Positions 34,368-42,820 of a stretch of DNA of 64,000 nt are shown piece after piece. The notes under the pieces were generated by a model. The model searched no databases. It was not told the origin of the DNA and was given only the letters and a program-made list of their open reading frames with translations. The position numbers and the translations under genes were made by a program. Numbering within the stretch: position 1 is the first letter of the stretch; each line of letters starts with the position of its first letter. Origin of the DNA: an uncultured Lachnospiraceae bacterium (lineage in GTDB: Bacteria > Bacillota > Clostridia > Lachnospirales > Lachnospiraceae); assembly GCA_946566685.1 (NCBI GenBank), contig CAMNXA010000001.1, positions 1 through 64,000 on the forward strand, read 5' to 3'.

Positions 34368-35955
34368 TATAACAATCTCCTGACTTACTATTATATAAAG
34401 AATCTGTCAAAAACACTATCTCTATCTGTTTACGGATATTCTCCACATACGTGCGGTTTCTGATGTTTTCTTCCATCCCTTTGGTGTGCTGGCTTGCCAT
34501 ATAGGATGTCACATAATTACCGCCGTCCTTCTGATAACCATCAAAACCTGCCACGTAGACCTTTCCAGCTTTCAGTCTCATCAGAAGCTTCATTATCATA
34601 ATGACACAGTTGTCACAAACTCCTTTTTCATCAAAAGAAAGTTCAGAATAATTCAGTACATCAGGCTCTTCACATACATCCATCAGATTGGAAGTGACCA
34701 GAACCGCACTGTTTTGTCTCTTTTCCTTCAGTGCATCATAGCGCATTGCATTGGAGCAGAAGATATAATCCGCATGGTAATCCGCTGGTGCAAAATTGGC
34801 AGCAATCACCACCGGCGTCTCCTTCCTGATAAAGGCTTCTATTTCATCCTTCTGCTTCAAGATACTGGCACCGGGTGCAAGAATCAACACTTTCTTTCCC
34901 CGCAGCTGCTCCTGTAGTCTGGCGATCAGCTGTGAATCATCCACTTTATGATTCTGGAATTTACAGTACAGTTCTTCAATATATGCCTCATCATAGGCAG
35001 TCTTCTTCTGCTCTTCTATTCCCGCCAGAATCTGGTTGATCTGCTTGGCCCGCAGCCGTCCTTTGCCGATCAGATATTCCGCATAATTCCTGTGCAGATT
35101 ATATTTGGCCGACAATGCATAGGGGGTACTATAGCCCCAGGGCTCAATCTGTTTTAACTGAATGATATGATCATCTATGCCATCCAGCACCGGATTTACA
35201 TCATAGGTGGTGCCCTGTGTCTTATTCATGTAATCCATAATCAGTTCCATACACAAGTTTCCCGGCGTCCTGCCCATTCCCAGCATGGAAGCATCGATCA
35301 CACTCTTTCTCTCACTGGCCTTCATGGCGATAAACTCCTGCGCCAGCGAATAGGACAAGGCCAGATTCTCATGCAGATGCAGGCCGATGACGATCGATCT
35401 GTCCAGATTATGCTCAATCAGGGAATAGATTCTGAGCAAATCTGATTTCATCATGGAACCAAAGGTGTCCACAATGGAAAAAGCGTAAGGTTGAATCCGA
35501 TTGACTTTTTCCAACAGCTTCAGAATCATCTCGTCTGAATATCCCATGATATTGATGGGATTACAGAATACTTTATAGCCCTTTTCTTTGGCCTTCATGA
35601 TAAAGGCAAGCCCTTCATCGATATCATAATCATGAAAAGTCACGCGGATGGCATCAATGGTCTTGCCATCATAGTCTTCCAGCTTATCAATATCATATTT
35701 GTTATGCAGGGCCATGGCGGTAAACATCGTTCTGCCCCTCTTTGCGGGAAATACGGGAAGCATCTGGCTGCAATTATTATACAGAGCCCTGTCCGGATCA
35801 TACTCGCAGTTACGCAAAAACCCAATCTCCACATAGTCCACCTGTGATTCCACAAGTTCCCTGATGATACTTCTGATCGTAGGAAGACCAAATTTCCAAT
35901 CATTGATATACCCTCCGTCACGGAGCGTACAGTCCAGTAATTTAATCGTATTCAT
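34360..35955 (-). CDS. DRE-TIM aldolase fused to a C-terminal Rossmann-like domain
   Basis: A 531-residue two-part protein. Residues 1-280 are a DRE-TIM metallolyase barrel: LLDCTLRDGGYINDWKFG holds the HMGL/HOA signature D-x-T-x-R-D-G, GLHLHENLALS gives the metal histidines and MLGMGRTPGN is the late loop. Relatives include 4-hydroxy-2-oxovalerate aldolase and isopropylmalate synthase. Residues about 350-531 (KKVLILAPGASILKQKDEIE, IAANFAPADYHADYIFCSN) look like a second nucleotide-binding or DUF115-like fold. Sandwiched between a CMP-sugar synthetase and a KdsC-type phosphatase, it takes the place of NeuB or KdsA. I infer pyruvate-type aldol formation of a keto sugar acid phosphate. Confidence 0.8.
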   Translation of the reverse strand: MNTIKLLDCTLRDGGYINDWKFGLPTIRSIIRELVESQVDYVEIGFLRNCEYDPDRALYNNCSQMLPVFPAKRGRTMFTAMALHNKYDIDKLEDYDGKTIDAIRVTFHDYDIDEGLAFIMKAKEKGYKVFCNPINIMGYSDEMILKLLEKVNRIQPYAFSIVDTFGSMMKSDLLRIYSLIEHNLDRSIVIGLHLHENLALSYSLAQEFIAMKASERKSVIDASMLGMGRTPGNLCMELIMDYMNKTQGTTYDVNPVLDGIDDHIIQLKQIEPWGYSTPYALSAKYNLHRNYAEYLIGKGRLRAKQINQILAGIEEQKKTAYDEAYIEELYCKFQNHKVDDSQLIARLQEQLRGKKVLILAPGASILKQKDEIEAFIRKETPVVIAANFAPADYHADYIFCSNAMRYDALKEKRQNSAVLVTSNLMDVCEEPDVLNYSELSFDEKGVCDNCVIMIMKLLMRLKAGKVYVAGFDGYQKDGGNYVTSYMASQHTKGMEENIRNRTYVENIRKQIEIVFLTDSLYNSKSGDCYIG

Positions 35956-35970
35956 AATCTGCCTTTACTT

Positions 35971-36651
35971 TTACACAGTCGGATTCGGATCCTTCATGGC
36001 ATAAAGCGCCTTTGCCATCTCATAATCGTACAAATCATCGATATCCGCCGCCTCACGTTTATTGATTACAAGCTGATAGTATTTAGGGCCATAGTTATAG
36101 TGCCACTCCCGTACTTTCTCGGTGGGCGCCAGGTCAATACCATTGGTAAAATGATACATCATCGGCAACTGTTCGGAATTCTTGTGTTCCAGTCCCATCT
36201 TAAAGTTCAGTGGCCCGTTGTCATCCATCAGGTAGGTCTGATAAGGAGATACTGTGATCAGGGAATCATATCCTTCCTGCAATTTCTCAAAGTATACTTT
36301 GATCGCCTTTTCATACAGATAGGGCTCCACACAGGGGGATGTAGCGCAGGCATAGAGAAGGTGCGCCCCCTCAATGGTATCACACAGATACTCTAAGAAC
36401 ATGCCGAAGGGCACGGACTCATCCGCATATTTTGTGGGACGTTTGATCGCCTTGACGCCGCATTTCTCACCGATGGCAAGCATCTCATCGGAATCAGAGG
36501 AAACAATAATCTCATGAAGTCCTTTCACCTGTTTCAATTGCTCGATCTTGTGCTGTAATAAATTAGAATCACCGAACGGCAGAATGTTCTTGTTCGGCAG
36601 TCTTGTGCTGTTTCCTTTCACCGGTATCACGGCTGTGATTGTCTTGTCCAT
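35971..36651 (-). CDS. Acylneuraminate/Kdo-type cytidylyltransferase
   Basis: A 226-residue CMP-sugar synthetase. TAVIPVKGNSTRLPNKN is the CTP-binding P-loop-like signature, IIVSSDSDEML the conserved strand with aspartate, VPFGMFLEYLCDTIEG and YACATSPCVEPYLYEKA the substrate-side motifs, and REAADIDDLYDYEMA the C-terminal metal region. It activates a 2-keto-3-deoxy sugar acid with CTP, releasing pyrophosphate. AGGAGG lies ahead of the ATG at 36651. Together with the next two genes it forms a three-step block; no canonical NeuB or KdsA is in this block. Confidence 0.9.
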   Translation of the reverse strand: MDKTITAVIPVKGNSTRLPNKNILPFGDSNLLQHKIEQLKQVKGLHEIIVSSDSDEMLAIGEKCGVKAIKRPTKYADESVPFGMFLEYLCDTIEGAHLLYACATSPCVEPYLYEKAIKVYFEKLQEGYDSLITVSPYQTYLMDDNGPLNFKMGLEHKNSEQLPMMYHFTNGIDLAPTEKVREWHYNYGPKYYQLVINKREAADIDDLYDYEMAKALYAMKDPNPTV

Positions 36652-36664
36652 TTTCTTTTCCTCC

Positions 36665-38038
36665 TTATTTTTCTAACTCACGGGCAATCTTTGCAATAAT
36701 CCCCGCAATTTCTTCCTCACTGGTCTTCTCAAACTCATGTGCGACCTGTTCCAGTTCTTTTCTGGCCCGGCGCTTATTCTCCAGCCATCTCCATCTGGGA
36801 CTGTCACCTTCTAACATCGTCAAATACACATTATATAACGGCGTGATTTTTGTCAATGCCCTGGTTATCTTTTCCGCAGGTCCCATCTTATGATAGTATG
36901 TCCGAAGTTGCTCTTTGGTCAGATTATAATAGGGATTTTGCAGCACTTCCTCCGCCATATCCGCAAACTTCACATAGCTTGGCTTCTCCCAGTCGATGGT
37001 GTATACTTCATCGATGAGTTTCTCACTGACAGGGAAGGGTCTGTCATCCTCATGGGTTGTCTTTTCAAAATCTTCAAACTCTGATATCTTATCCGCATCC
37101 TTCAGGAAAGCCAGTTCATAATCCGCCGGCACCGGTACGGGAAAGAGCAGATAACACATCTTCTTTCCAAAAAAGGCTTCCACAAAGGTGGAACTGTTGC
37201 CCGTATAAATCTTATCACTGATCATGATCCACTGTTTGACGGACAGATCACCGATCACCTTAAAGTTGGGATATTTCTCTGTCATCTCCTCCGCCTGGGC
37301 ACTCTCTTCCCCGGGATGGGGTCTGTAGATAAATACCACATCCGGCCTTTTCTCACAGATGCGCCCCATCCAGTCCAGGATAATCTTCTTGGAGGGGAGC
37401 ATGCAGTCCTGGTAGTAATACCGCCAGCCTTCCCCGAAACGCCTGCACATTTCCACCAGGTATTCCTCGGTATGATGATCGGAAAAGTAAGGTGACACGA
37501 AGAGGAATATCTTTTTATCCGGACTGATTCCGTAATCTTTCAGTACATCCTCCTTGGAACGATAGTATCCCCGCAGTTCTTCCCGCAGGAAATCCATGCC
37601 CACATGGCCCACCAGTTTCACTTTCCTGGGATCCATCTTTGCCACATCAAGCATCCGTCTCCGGTTCATCTCTCCCCAGGAGATGCGCACCACTTCCTTG
37701 GCCACACCGGAGTAATTCTTATAGGCCTTGGTATCCTTCTCATCCATGGGGAACACGATGTTTTCCCACTGCATATCGATCAGCTTGTCAAACTTTACAA
37801 AGTTTTTGGTGTGCCACTCGATTGAACTGTTCTGGTAACAAGCCATGGTGACCACCACCTTGGTATGGTAAATGGGACGCATGGCCTTAAGCGCTTCCGC
37901 ATCCTCTATGTGTATGATCTTGGTCCGATATCCTCTGCGGTCAAGTTCATATTTCAGCAGACAGAGGTTTTCCAGTTCCCTGACCTTATGCTCATAGATA
38001 AACATGAAATCCAGTTCTTCTATTTTATACTTTACCAT
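36665..38038 (-). CDS. Capsule/surface-glycan transferase-like protein (GT-B, RPHP motif)
   Basis: A 457-residue protein of the broad TagF/Kdo-transferase/polysialyltransferase-like GT-B group. It has VVTMACYQNSSIEW, FIYRPHPGEESAQAEEM (the RPHPGE motif), IGDLSVKQWIMISDKIYTGN and NSSTFVEAFFGKKMCYLLF. The C-terminal 50 residues are helical and charged. Position directly ahead of the CMP-sugar synthetase by 13 bases suggests it transfers the CMP-activated sugar acid. Assignment to a CAZy family is not possible by eye. Confidence 0.68.
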   Translation of the reverse strand: MVKYKIEELDFMFIYEHKVRELENLCLLKYELDRRGYRTKIIHIEDAEALKAMRPIYHTKVVVTMACYQNSSIEWHTKNFVKFDKLIDMQWENIVFPMDEKDTKAYKNYSGVAKEVVRISWGEMNRRRMLDVAKMDPRKVKLVGHVGMDFLREELRGYYRSKEDVLKDYGISPDKKIFLFVSPYFSDHHTEEYLVEMCRRFGEGWRYYYQDCMLPSKKIILDWMGRICEKRPDVVFIYRPHPGEESAQAEEMTEKYPNFKVIGDLSVKQWIMISDKIYTGNSSTFVEAFFGKKMCYLLFPVPVPADYELAFLKDADKISEFEDFEKTTHEDDRPFPVSEKLIDEVYTIDWEKPSYVKFADMAEEVLQNPYYNLTKEQLRTYYHKMGPAEKITRALTKITPLYNVYLTMLEGDSPRWRWLENKRRARKELEQVAHEFEKTSEEEIAGIIAKIARELEK

Positions 38039-38093
38039 CTGTAGATTTGTTTCCTTTCTTATGAGGTTTCTATCTTATCGCATTCATGCCCAC

Positions 38094-39389
38094 TTAGTTT
38101 CCAGCGGCAGGCATCATCCGCATCAATTCCTCCGCAAATGCAGTAAAGTTACGCCGTTCATCAAATCTTTCCCGAAAAATCTCCAGCGACCGTCCGCACA
38201 TCCGAAAATACTCTTCCGTGCCATAACATGCCGCCATCTGCTCGACAGCCCGCGCAACTTCCTCCCCGGCCGGCTTCTCTGACAGCAGGATACCGTTGCC
38301 GTCCACCATCTGTACCAGTTCTCCCACCGCCGTAGCTATCACAGGCACGCCGAAAGACAGCGCCTCCTGCACCGATACCGGCGAACCGCCCTCTGTCTCG
38401 GTGGTTGTGATAAAACAGCTTACATAATGGTTTTGATAATAAGCAATCACTTCTTCATTGGTAAGCGTGCCGGTGAACTCATAGCGGATGTCAGGCTTGT
38501 CTTTTAGTTTCTCCTCGGCCAGCCCGCGCAGGGCGTCCAGTTCTTCCCCGCCGCCGATATGCACCCAATGGACTTTGGCATCCGTCACAGCCGAAAGCCC
38601 TTCTATGATTCTGTCAATCCGTTTGATCCTGCCCGTGCCTGAACAGCTTACCAGAAGCAGTTCCTCGCCGCTTTGTGCCTTCTTTCGCTCTTCGACCGTC
38701 ACTTTCCTGTCCGGTACGCCGAGACGGTATAACGGATATTTTTCACTGTCCGTAAGCTGATATCTGGTCAGGTAATAGTCTTTGGCATACTGTGCCGCAA
38801 AGACAAGTCTATCCAGTTTGGCATCCATCTGCGGTTTGAAAAATTGTCTTCCATAAAGTTCCCGCTCATCAAACAACTCATACCCATGGGTGCGCGCAAC
38901 AATCTTAATCTGCGGGAATTTGTGTCTGTGCATGGTCAGTCCAAAACATTTATAATCAAACCAGTAAAAATAGAAAACTGCCTGCGTATCCTTTGTCAGG
39001 GAAATCTTTCGTTTCAGTCTGCGGTAAAAAGTTTCCGCCGCCGCACCAAACATCAGAGCCCTGTAGATTCTCTGGGGAATCTTTTGGCGGCTTTTTATGA
39101 TAGCAGCAATCTCCGTGTAACAGTCCTTTTCGCACAGAAAGCGCATGAGGGAAAGTAATTTCTCTCCCGCACTCTGATTTTTGGAAATCATGCACGCCTC
39201 GATTTCTTGCCAGTCTGTCTCATGCTTTGGCACCCTCTCCTCTGGTACAGACAACTCCGCAGCGATTACAGATACCTGAAACCGCTCGCACAAATACGGG
39301 TATTCCGGCTTCACGAAAGAATCCTCGATTGGCCCGTAGGGATAATCCTGCGTGATCAAATATAAATCTGGTTTCCTGCATTGTTCCAT
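38094..39389 (-). CDS. GT4-family glycosyltransferase
   Basis: A 431-residue retaining GT-B enzyme. ARTHGYELFDERELYG sits at the domain junction, LLVSCSGTGRIKRIDRIIEG opens the C-terminal donor domain, and TTETEGGSPVSVQEALSFGV is the E-x7-E nucleotide-sugar motif. GEELVQMVDG-type residues follow. GAGGGTATCG lies ahead of the ATG at 39389. It adds one sugar to a lipid-linked intermediate on the cytoplasmic side; the donor is unknown. Confidence 0.88.
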   Translation of the reverse strand: MEQCRKPDLYLITQDYPYGPIEDSFVKPEYPYLCERFQVSVIAAELSVPEERVPKHETDWQEIEACMISKNQSAGEKLLSLMRFLCEKDCYTEIAAIIKSRQKIPQRIYRALMFGAAAETFYRRLKRKISLTKDTQAVFYFYWFDYKCFGLTMHRHKFPQIKIVARTHGYELFDERELYGRQFFKPQMDAKLDRLVFAAQYAKDYYLTRYQLTDSEKYPLYRLGVPDRKVTVEERKKAQSGEELLLVSCSGTGRIKRIDRIIEGLSAVTDAKVHWVHIGGGEELDALRGLAEEKLKDKPDIRYEFTGTLTNEEVIAYYQNHYVSCFITTTETEGGSPVSVQEALSFGVPVIATAVGELVQMVDGNGILLSEKPAGEEVARAVEQMAACYGTEEYFRMCGRSLEIFRERFDERRNFTAFAEELMRMMPAAGN

Positions 39390-39414
39390 GCCTTCGATAC
39401 CCTCATTTACATCC

Positions 39415-41097
39415 TCAACTAAAATATTTCTTTACCATGGCCAGTACCGTGACTGCCAGGCTCTTCTCCTCCACGCTGCCTTCCTGGAACAGACGCCGGA
39501 TATCCGCCCTCAGTTCCTCCCCCAGCACGGGATTCTCTATGGAAGCTTCCAGGTAGTCCTGCATATACTTCTGAATCCCCGGATCCTTATCATACCAGTA
39601 ATCGATGGGATTCATGTTGTCCTGATTATCCATATGCGCTGCTTTGCAGATAGCCTGCCACAGAAGCCGCTGCGTGGTTTTCATCTTCCGCAGAAAGATA
39701 TGGCTCTCCTTGGGCTTGACACCGCCCCATTTTTCCCAGCCAAACTCTGCCGCCTGCGGATATTTCTCATTGATCCACCGCAGATAGATATGGTGGTGAT
39801 TGCGCATATCAAAAGGAAGGGAAAACGCCACATCCAGCAAGTCCACATCCATAAAGGGAGACGCTGTCTCAAGGTACTGCTGCCTGATCAGATAGGATGA
39901 AGACGCGCCCAACATTCCTCTGGTATAAATACCAAACATTTCCTGACAGGGATATTCCTGCAATAGTCCTTCCTCAAAGGAATACTGTAGTCTGTCGGAA
40001 TGGGCGCTCTGTCCCAGTACCGGTTTCCCGCAGCTGAGTTCTTTATCCGGATAGAGTGTGCCAATGATCGCATCCCCGATCATGCCCGTATGCTCGATTC
40101 CAAACTGTTCCCTGTTGATCATCTCCAACAGCCGCCTGCCGCCTGTCATTCCCATATAAAGCGCCGCCCCGTTATTCTGGGAGGTCATCTCATCGATATC
40201 ATACATCCACTTTGCATCGTCCAGCGGCTTAAAAAGATATTCATGTCCAAGCCGCAGGGCAATCTCTTTGGAAATGGTCTCATCCCGGTAGCCGGCCCTA
40301 CAGTAAGTGACATTGACCTGATTAGTATAGCCCAGATCATGTGCCACCCAGGACACCATACGGCTGTCCAGGCCGCCGCTTAAATCCACCAGATGCCGGT
40401 AACCATATTCCCTGTCCTTCTCAAACTCCCGTCTGACCGCTTCCCGGAAAGCTGCGTCAATCTTCTCCACGGCTTCCTCTTCCGTAATGGATACCGGGAC
40501 ATCCTGTATCATATGATATCTGCTAACCGCAGCCTGTCCATCCCGGACGCGGAGATATTTGCCCGGCAGAAGCCGTCTGATCTGTCTGATAAAAGTGGTA
40601 TCATCTATCATATAACCATAGGTGAGCATATACTGTGCCGCCAGCGGCCGAAAACCAACGTCCAGATGATTATATTTTAACGTTTCTACCATATAGTCCA
40701 AACGGTCGGAGACCATCCATTGATCACCATTGCTATAATAATACACAGGTTTCACTGCCACCTGATCCGTGTATACCAGAAGTTCCCTGGACTTTTTGTC
40801 AAAAAGATAGCCGCAGAAGCCGCCTCTGAGTTTCTTGAGCGTACCCTCCGCATCCCCTGCAAGGGCCCGGGTAAACGCTTCCGGCCAATCGACACTGTCC
40901 GCCTGCGTATAATCTGCCTTATTATAAACGTATCCGTTCAGAAAACAGACCGTCCGCTCATCTTCCCTGAAGATCTGATCCTCGGGAAATTTATTTAACA
41001 GATGGTTATAATGACAGCACTCTCCCATCACCTGCACCTCTCCCAGGCACTCAATATTCAGATTTCCTGCCGCCAAAAAACCATACAATGTCTTCAT
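39415..41097 (-). CDS. Asparagine synthetase B-like protein lacking the glutaminase cysteine
   Basis: A 560-residue AsnB homologue starting at the ATG at 41097 (GGGGAAAAC upstream). The N-terminal Ntn-hydrolase-like domain is present (FLNGYVYNKADY, LRGGFCGYLFDKKSRELLVY) but the protein begins Met-Lys-Thr, not Met-Cys, so the glutaminase nucleophile is missing. The synthetase domain keeps the PP-loop HLVDLSGGLDSRMVSWVAHD and MIGDAIIGTLY. AsnB homologues in glycan loci (for example WbpS) amidate uronic acids. Placed right after wbpG-hisH-hisF, it may amidate the carboxyl group of the same sugar, taking ammonia from another source. Confidence 0.82.
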   Translation of the reverse strand: MKTLYGFLAAGNLNIECLGEVQVMGECCHYNHLLNKFPEDQIFREDERTVCFLNGYVYNKADYTQADSVDWPEAFTRALAGDAEGTLKKLRGGFCGYLFDKKSRELLVYTDQVAVKPVYYYSNGDQWMVSDRLDYMVETLKYNHLDVGFRPLAAQYMLTYGYMIDDTTFIRQIRRLLPGKYLRVRDGQAAVSRYHMIQDVPVSITEEEAVEKIDAAFREAVRREFEKDREYGYRHLVDLSGGLDSRMVSWVAHDLGYTNQVNVTYCRAGYRDETISKEIALRLGHEYLFKPLDDAKWMYDIDEMTSQNNGAALYMGMTGGRRLLEMINREQFGIEHTGMIGDAIIGTLYPDKELSCGKPVLGQSAHSDRLQYSFEEGLLQEYPCQEMFGIYTRGMLGASSSYLIRQQYLETASPFMDVDLLDVAFSLPFDMRNHHHIYLRWINEKYPQAAEFGWEKWGGVKPKESHIFLRKMKTTQRLLWQAICKAAHMDNQDNMNPIDYWYDKDPGIQKYMQDYLEASIENPVLGEELRADIRRLFQEGSVEEKSLAVTVLAMVKKYFS

Positions 41098-41137
41098 GTT
41101 TTCCCCATTTTTCGTAACGCCACAAATCTTTGCTCTG

Positions 41138-41899
41138 TTAATCCGCAAACAACGCCGCCGTCTGGGCACTGTCCGGATAATTGATCAGCACCGCCTTATT
41201 AACGCCCCAGAAAACAAATATGCTTCCCGCCGCCGCCGCGCTCGCGCCGCTGTCTATCGCTTTCCTGCAATCCTGTAGGCTGCCGGCGCCCCCGCAGGCA
41301 ATCACGGGCACCTGTACGCTCTGCGCCACTTCCCCGATCAGTTCATAGTCATAGCCGTTCATCATACCGTCCTGGGTGATGGAATTGAGAAAAATCTCGC
41401 CGGCCCCGGCATCTTCCAGTCTCTTTGCGTAATCCACCGGATGATACTTGGTGCCATGGGTTCCGTTTTCCGTCTTCACCACAGCCTTGCCAAACAGGTT
41501 CTTTCCCACATCCATGGCGCCTACAATGCTCTGGCTGCCGTAGACGCTGGCCGCCTCTTTGATCAGTTCGGGGTGGTCTAAAGCCGCCGCATTGATGGAG
41601 ACCTTTTCAAAACCGATCCGAAACAGCATACCGATATCCTCCAGCGAAGTAATCCCGCCCCCATAGCACAACGGCATGAAGCACTGTTCGGTTATTTTTT
41701 TTAAATATTCAAAATCAGGCCGCCTGTGCATGCGTGTGGCATTGATATCCAAAAATACCAGTTCATCCACTTCCCTGTCATTATAAATCTTGACAGCATT
41801 GATCGGATCCCCCACGTACACCGGCTTACGGAACTGCACTGTCTTTACCAATTTCCCGTTGTCCAGTAACAGGCACGGGATCAGTCTGTTATGATACAT
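41138..41899 (-). CDS. hisF: HisF-like cyclase subunit for acetamidino sugar formation
   Basis: A 253-residue HisF-type TIM barrel. I start at the ATG at 41899 because GGGAGG precedes it; upstream in-frame residues overlap hisH. It has MYHNRLIPCLLLDNGKLVKT, LVFLDINATRMHRRPDFEYL, MPLCYGGGITSLEDI and IACGGAGSLQDCRKAI. The first barrel aspartate of histidine-pathway HisF (CLDVDxGR) is replaced by LLDNGKL, typical for the sugar paralogue HisF2. With HisH and WbpG it forms the ammonia-channelling amidotransferase that turns the 3-acetamido group of UDP-ManNAc3NAcA into acetamidino in Pseudomonas aeruginosa. Confidence 0.9.
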   Translation of the reverse strand: MYHNRLIPCLLLDNGKLVKTVQFRKPVYVGDPINAVKIYNDREVDELVFLDINATRMHRRPDFEYLKKITEQCFMPLCYGGGITSLEDIGMLFRIGFEKVSINAAALDHPELIKEAASVYGSQSIVGAMDVGKNLFGKAVVKTENGTHGTKYHPVDYAKRLEDAGAGEIFLNSITQDGMMNGYDYELIGEVAQSVQVPVIACGGAGSLQDCRKAIDSGASAAAAGSIFVFWGVNKAVLINYPDSAQTAALFAD

Positions 41900-41927
41900 T
41901 AGAATCCTCCCTGTCAGAGCAGCTTCC

Positions 41928-42539
41928 TCATAGTTTTGCAAAATTTTTTAATATGCCCATTCCAAATTTGTGGCTCTTTTCGGGATGGAACTGTGTTCCC
42001 ATGATATTGCCTCTCTCGACCACGGAATCAAACGAAAACCCATACGCCGTGGTGGCCGCCGCATCTTCCCGGTCTGTACACCGTACATAGTAAGAATGTA
42101 CGAAGTAATATCTCTCCCCGCCGACAGAATCGGCAAACAATGGGGAATCCTTGCACTTCTCAATATAATCCCAGCCCATATGCGGAATCTTAAGCTGGGG
42201 CTGATCAGGAAATTCAAACTTCTTCACCTGTCCCGGAATCCACCCCAGGCCATCACAATCGCCCTCCTCGCTGTATTCCAGCAGAAGCTGCATACCAAGG
42301 CAGATGCCCAGGATCGGTGTTTTCTCTTCCAGAACCTTATCATTCAGGATATCCAGGAAATCTGACTTTCTGATGACATCCATGGCCATCCCGAAATGCC
42401 CCACCCCGGGAAGAATCAGCTTATCCGCCTGACGTATCAGTTCCGGGTCTCCGGTGACAGTACTGTCATATCCTAAATATTTTAACATATTTTTTACGGA
42501 ATTCAGATTGCCCATCCCGTAATCGACTATTGTGATCAT
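41928..42539 (-). CDS. hisH: HisH-like glutaminase subunit
   Basis: A 203-residue class I glutamine amidotransferase: IVDYGMGNLNSVKNML at the start, oxyanion strand LPGVGHFG, the nucleophile Cys in GICLGMQLLLEYS and the His-Glu pair in TQFHPEKSHKFG. The triad is complete. GAGGCCGGGGA precedes the ATG at 42539. It supplies ammonia to the HisF/WbpG partner. Absence of any other histidine gene and the flanking wbpG and hisF identify it as the sugar-amidotransferase paralogue. Confidence 0.92.
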   Translation of the reverse strand: MITIVDYGMGNLNSVKNMLKYLGYDSTVTGDPELIRQADKLILPGVGHFGMAMDVIRKSDFLDILNDKVLEEKTPILGICLGMQLLLEYSEEGDCDGLGWIPGQVKKFEFPDQPQLKIPHMGWDYIEKCKDSPLFADSVGGERYYFVHSYYVRCTDREDAAATTAYGFSFDSVVERGNIMGTQFHPEKSHKFGMGILKNFAKL

Positions 42540-42570
42540 TCCCCGGCCTCCATAATCTCACATTAACCGT

Positions 42571-42719
42571 CATGTCACATTCTCTTCTATGACATGGATT
42601 CGTGCGGAGAATGCCGCTTTTCAGGCATTCTCTTACGCGAGAAAAAGTTGCAAAGCAACTTCTAGAAGTTCTTGGCGTCCCGTCCTATGGCGGGACGTCT
42701 TTAGAACTTCTTCTCGCGT
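42571..42719. repeat. Dense palindromic spacer between wbpG and hisH
   Basis: Several hairpins follow one another: CATGTCA/TGACATG (42571-42596), GAGAATGCC/GGCATTCTC (42607-42632), AAGTTGC/GCAACTT (42645-42661), AGAAGTTCT/AGAACTTCT (42664-42672 with 42703-42711) enclosing CGTCCCG/CGGGACG. An outer pair ACGCGAGAA/TTCTCGCGT (42635-42643 with 42711-42719) can close the last two into a branched fold. No T-run follows, so it is not a plain terminator. A dispersed palindromic repeat, a processing site or a structured RNA are the options. Confidence 0.75.
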
Positions 42720-42820
42720 TATTTTCGCCACTGCTTATGAATATGGAAATGCCACAGATGCACGATATCTTCCATCAGATAGATACAGCCAAACACAATT
42801 TTTTTGATCACCTTTTTCAT
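42719..42820 (-). CDS. 33-residue basic small ORF coupled to wbpG
   Basis: The ATG (42818-42820) overlaps the wbpG stop in an ATGA arrangement, and AGCGGGAAA sits just upstream. The product starts MKKVIKKIVFGCIYLM, continues EDIVHLWHFHIHKQWRK and ends at TAA (42719-42721), which is also the edge of the palindromic spacer. It has basic ends and a hydrophobic, His/Trp-rich centre, in the manner of membrane-associated micro-proteins. I know no family. Coupling to wbpG suggests a link with the amidotransferase complex; chance cannot be excluded for so short a frame. Confidence 0.5.
   Translation of the reverse strand: MKKVIKKIVFGCIYLMEDIVHLWHFHIHKQWRK

Noticed and set aside
41138..42539. Histidine biosynthesis genes
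   Set aside because: hisH and hisF follow wbpG in a wbpI-B-D-E set, no other his gene is present, and HisF lacks the usual CLDVD-type start.
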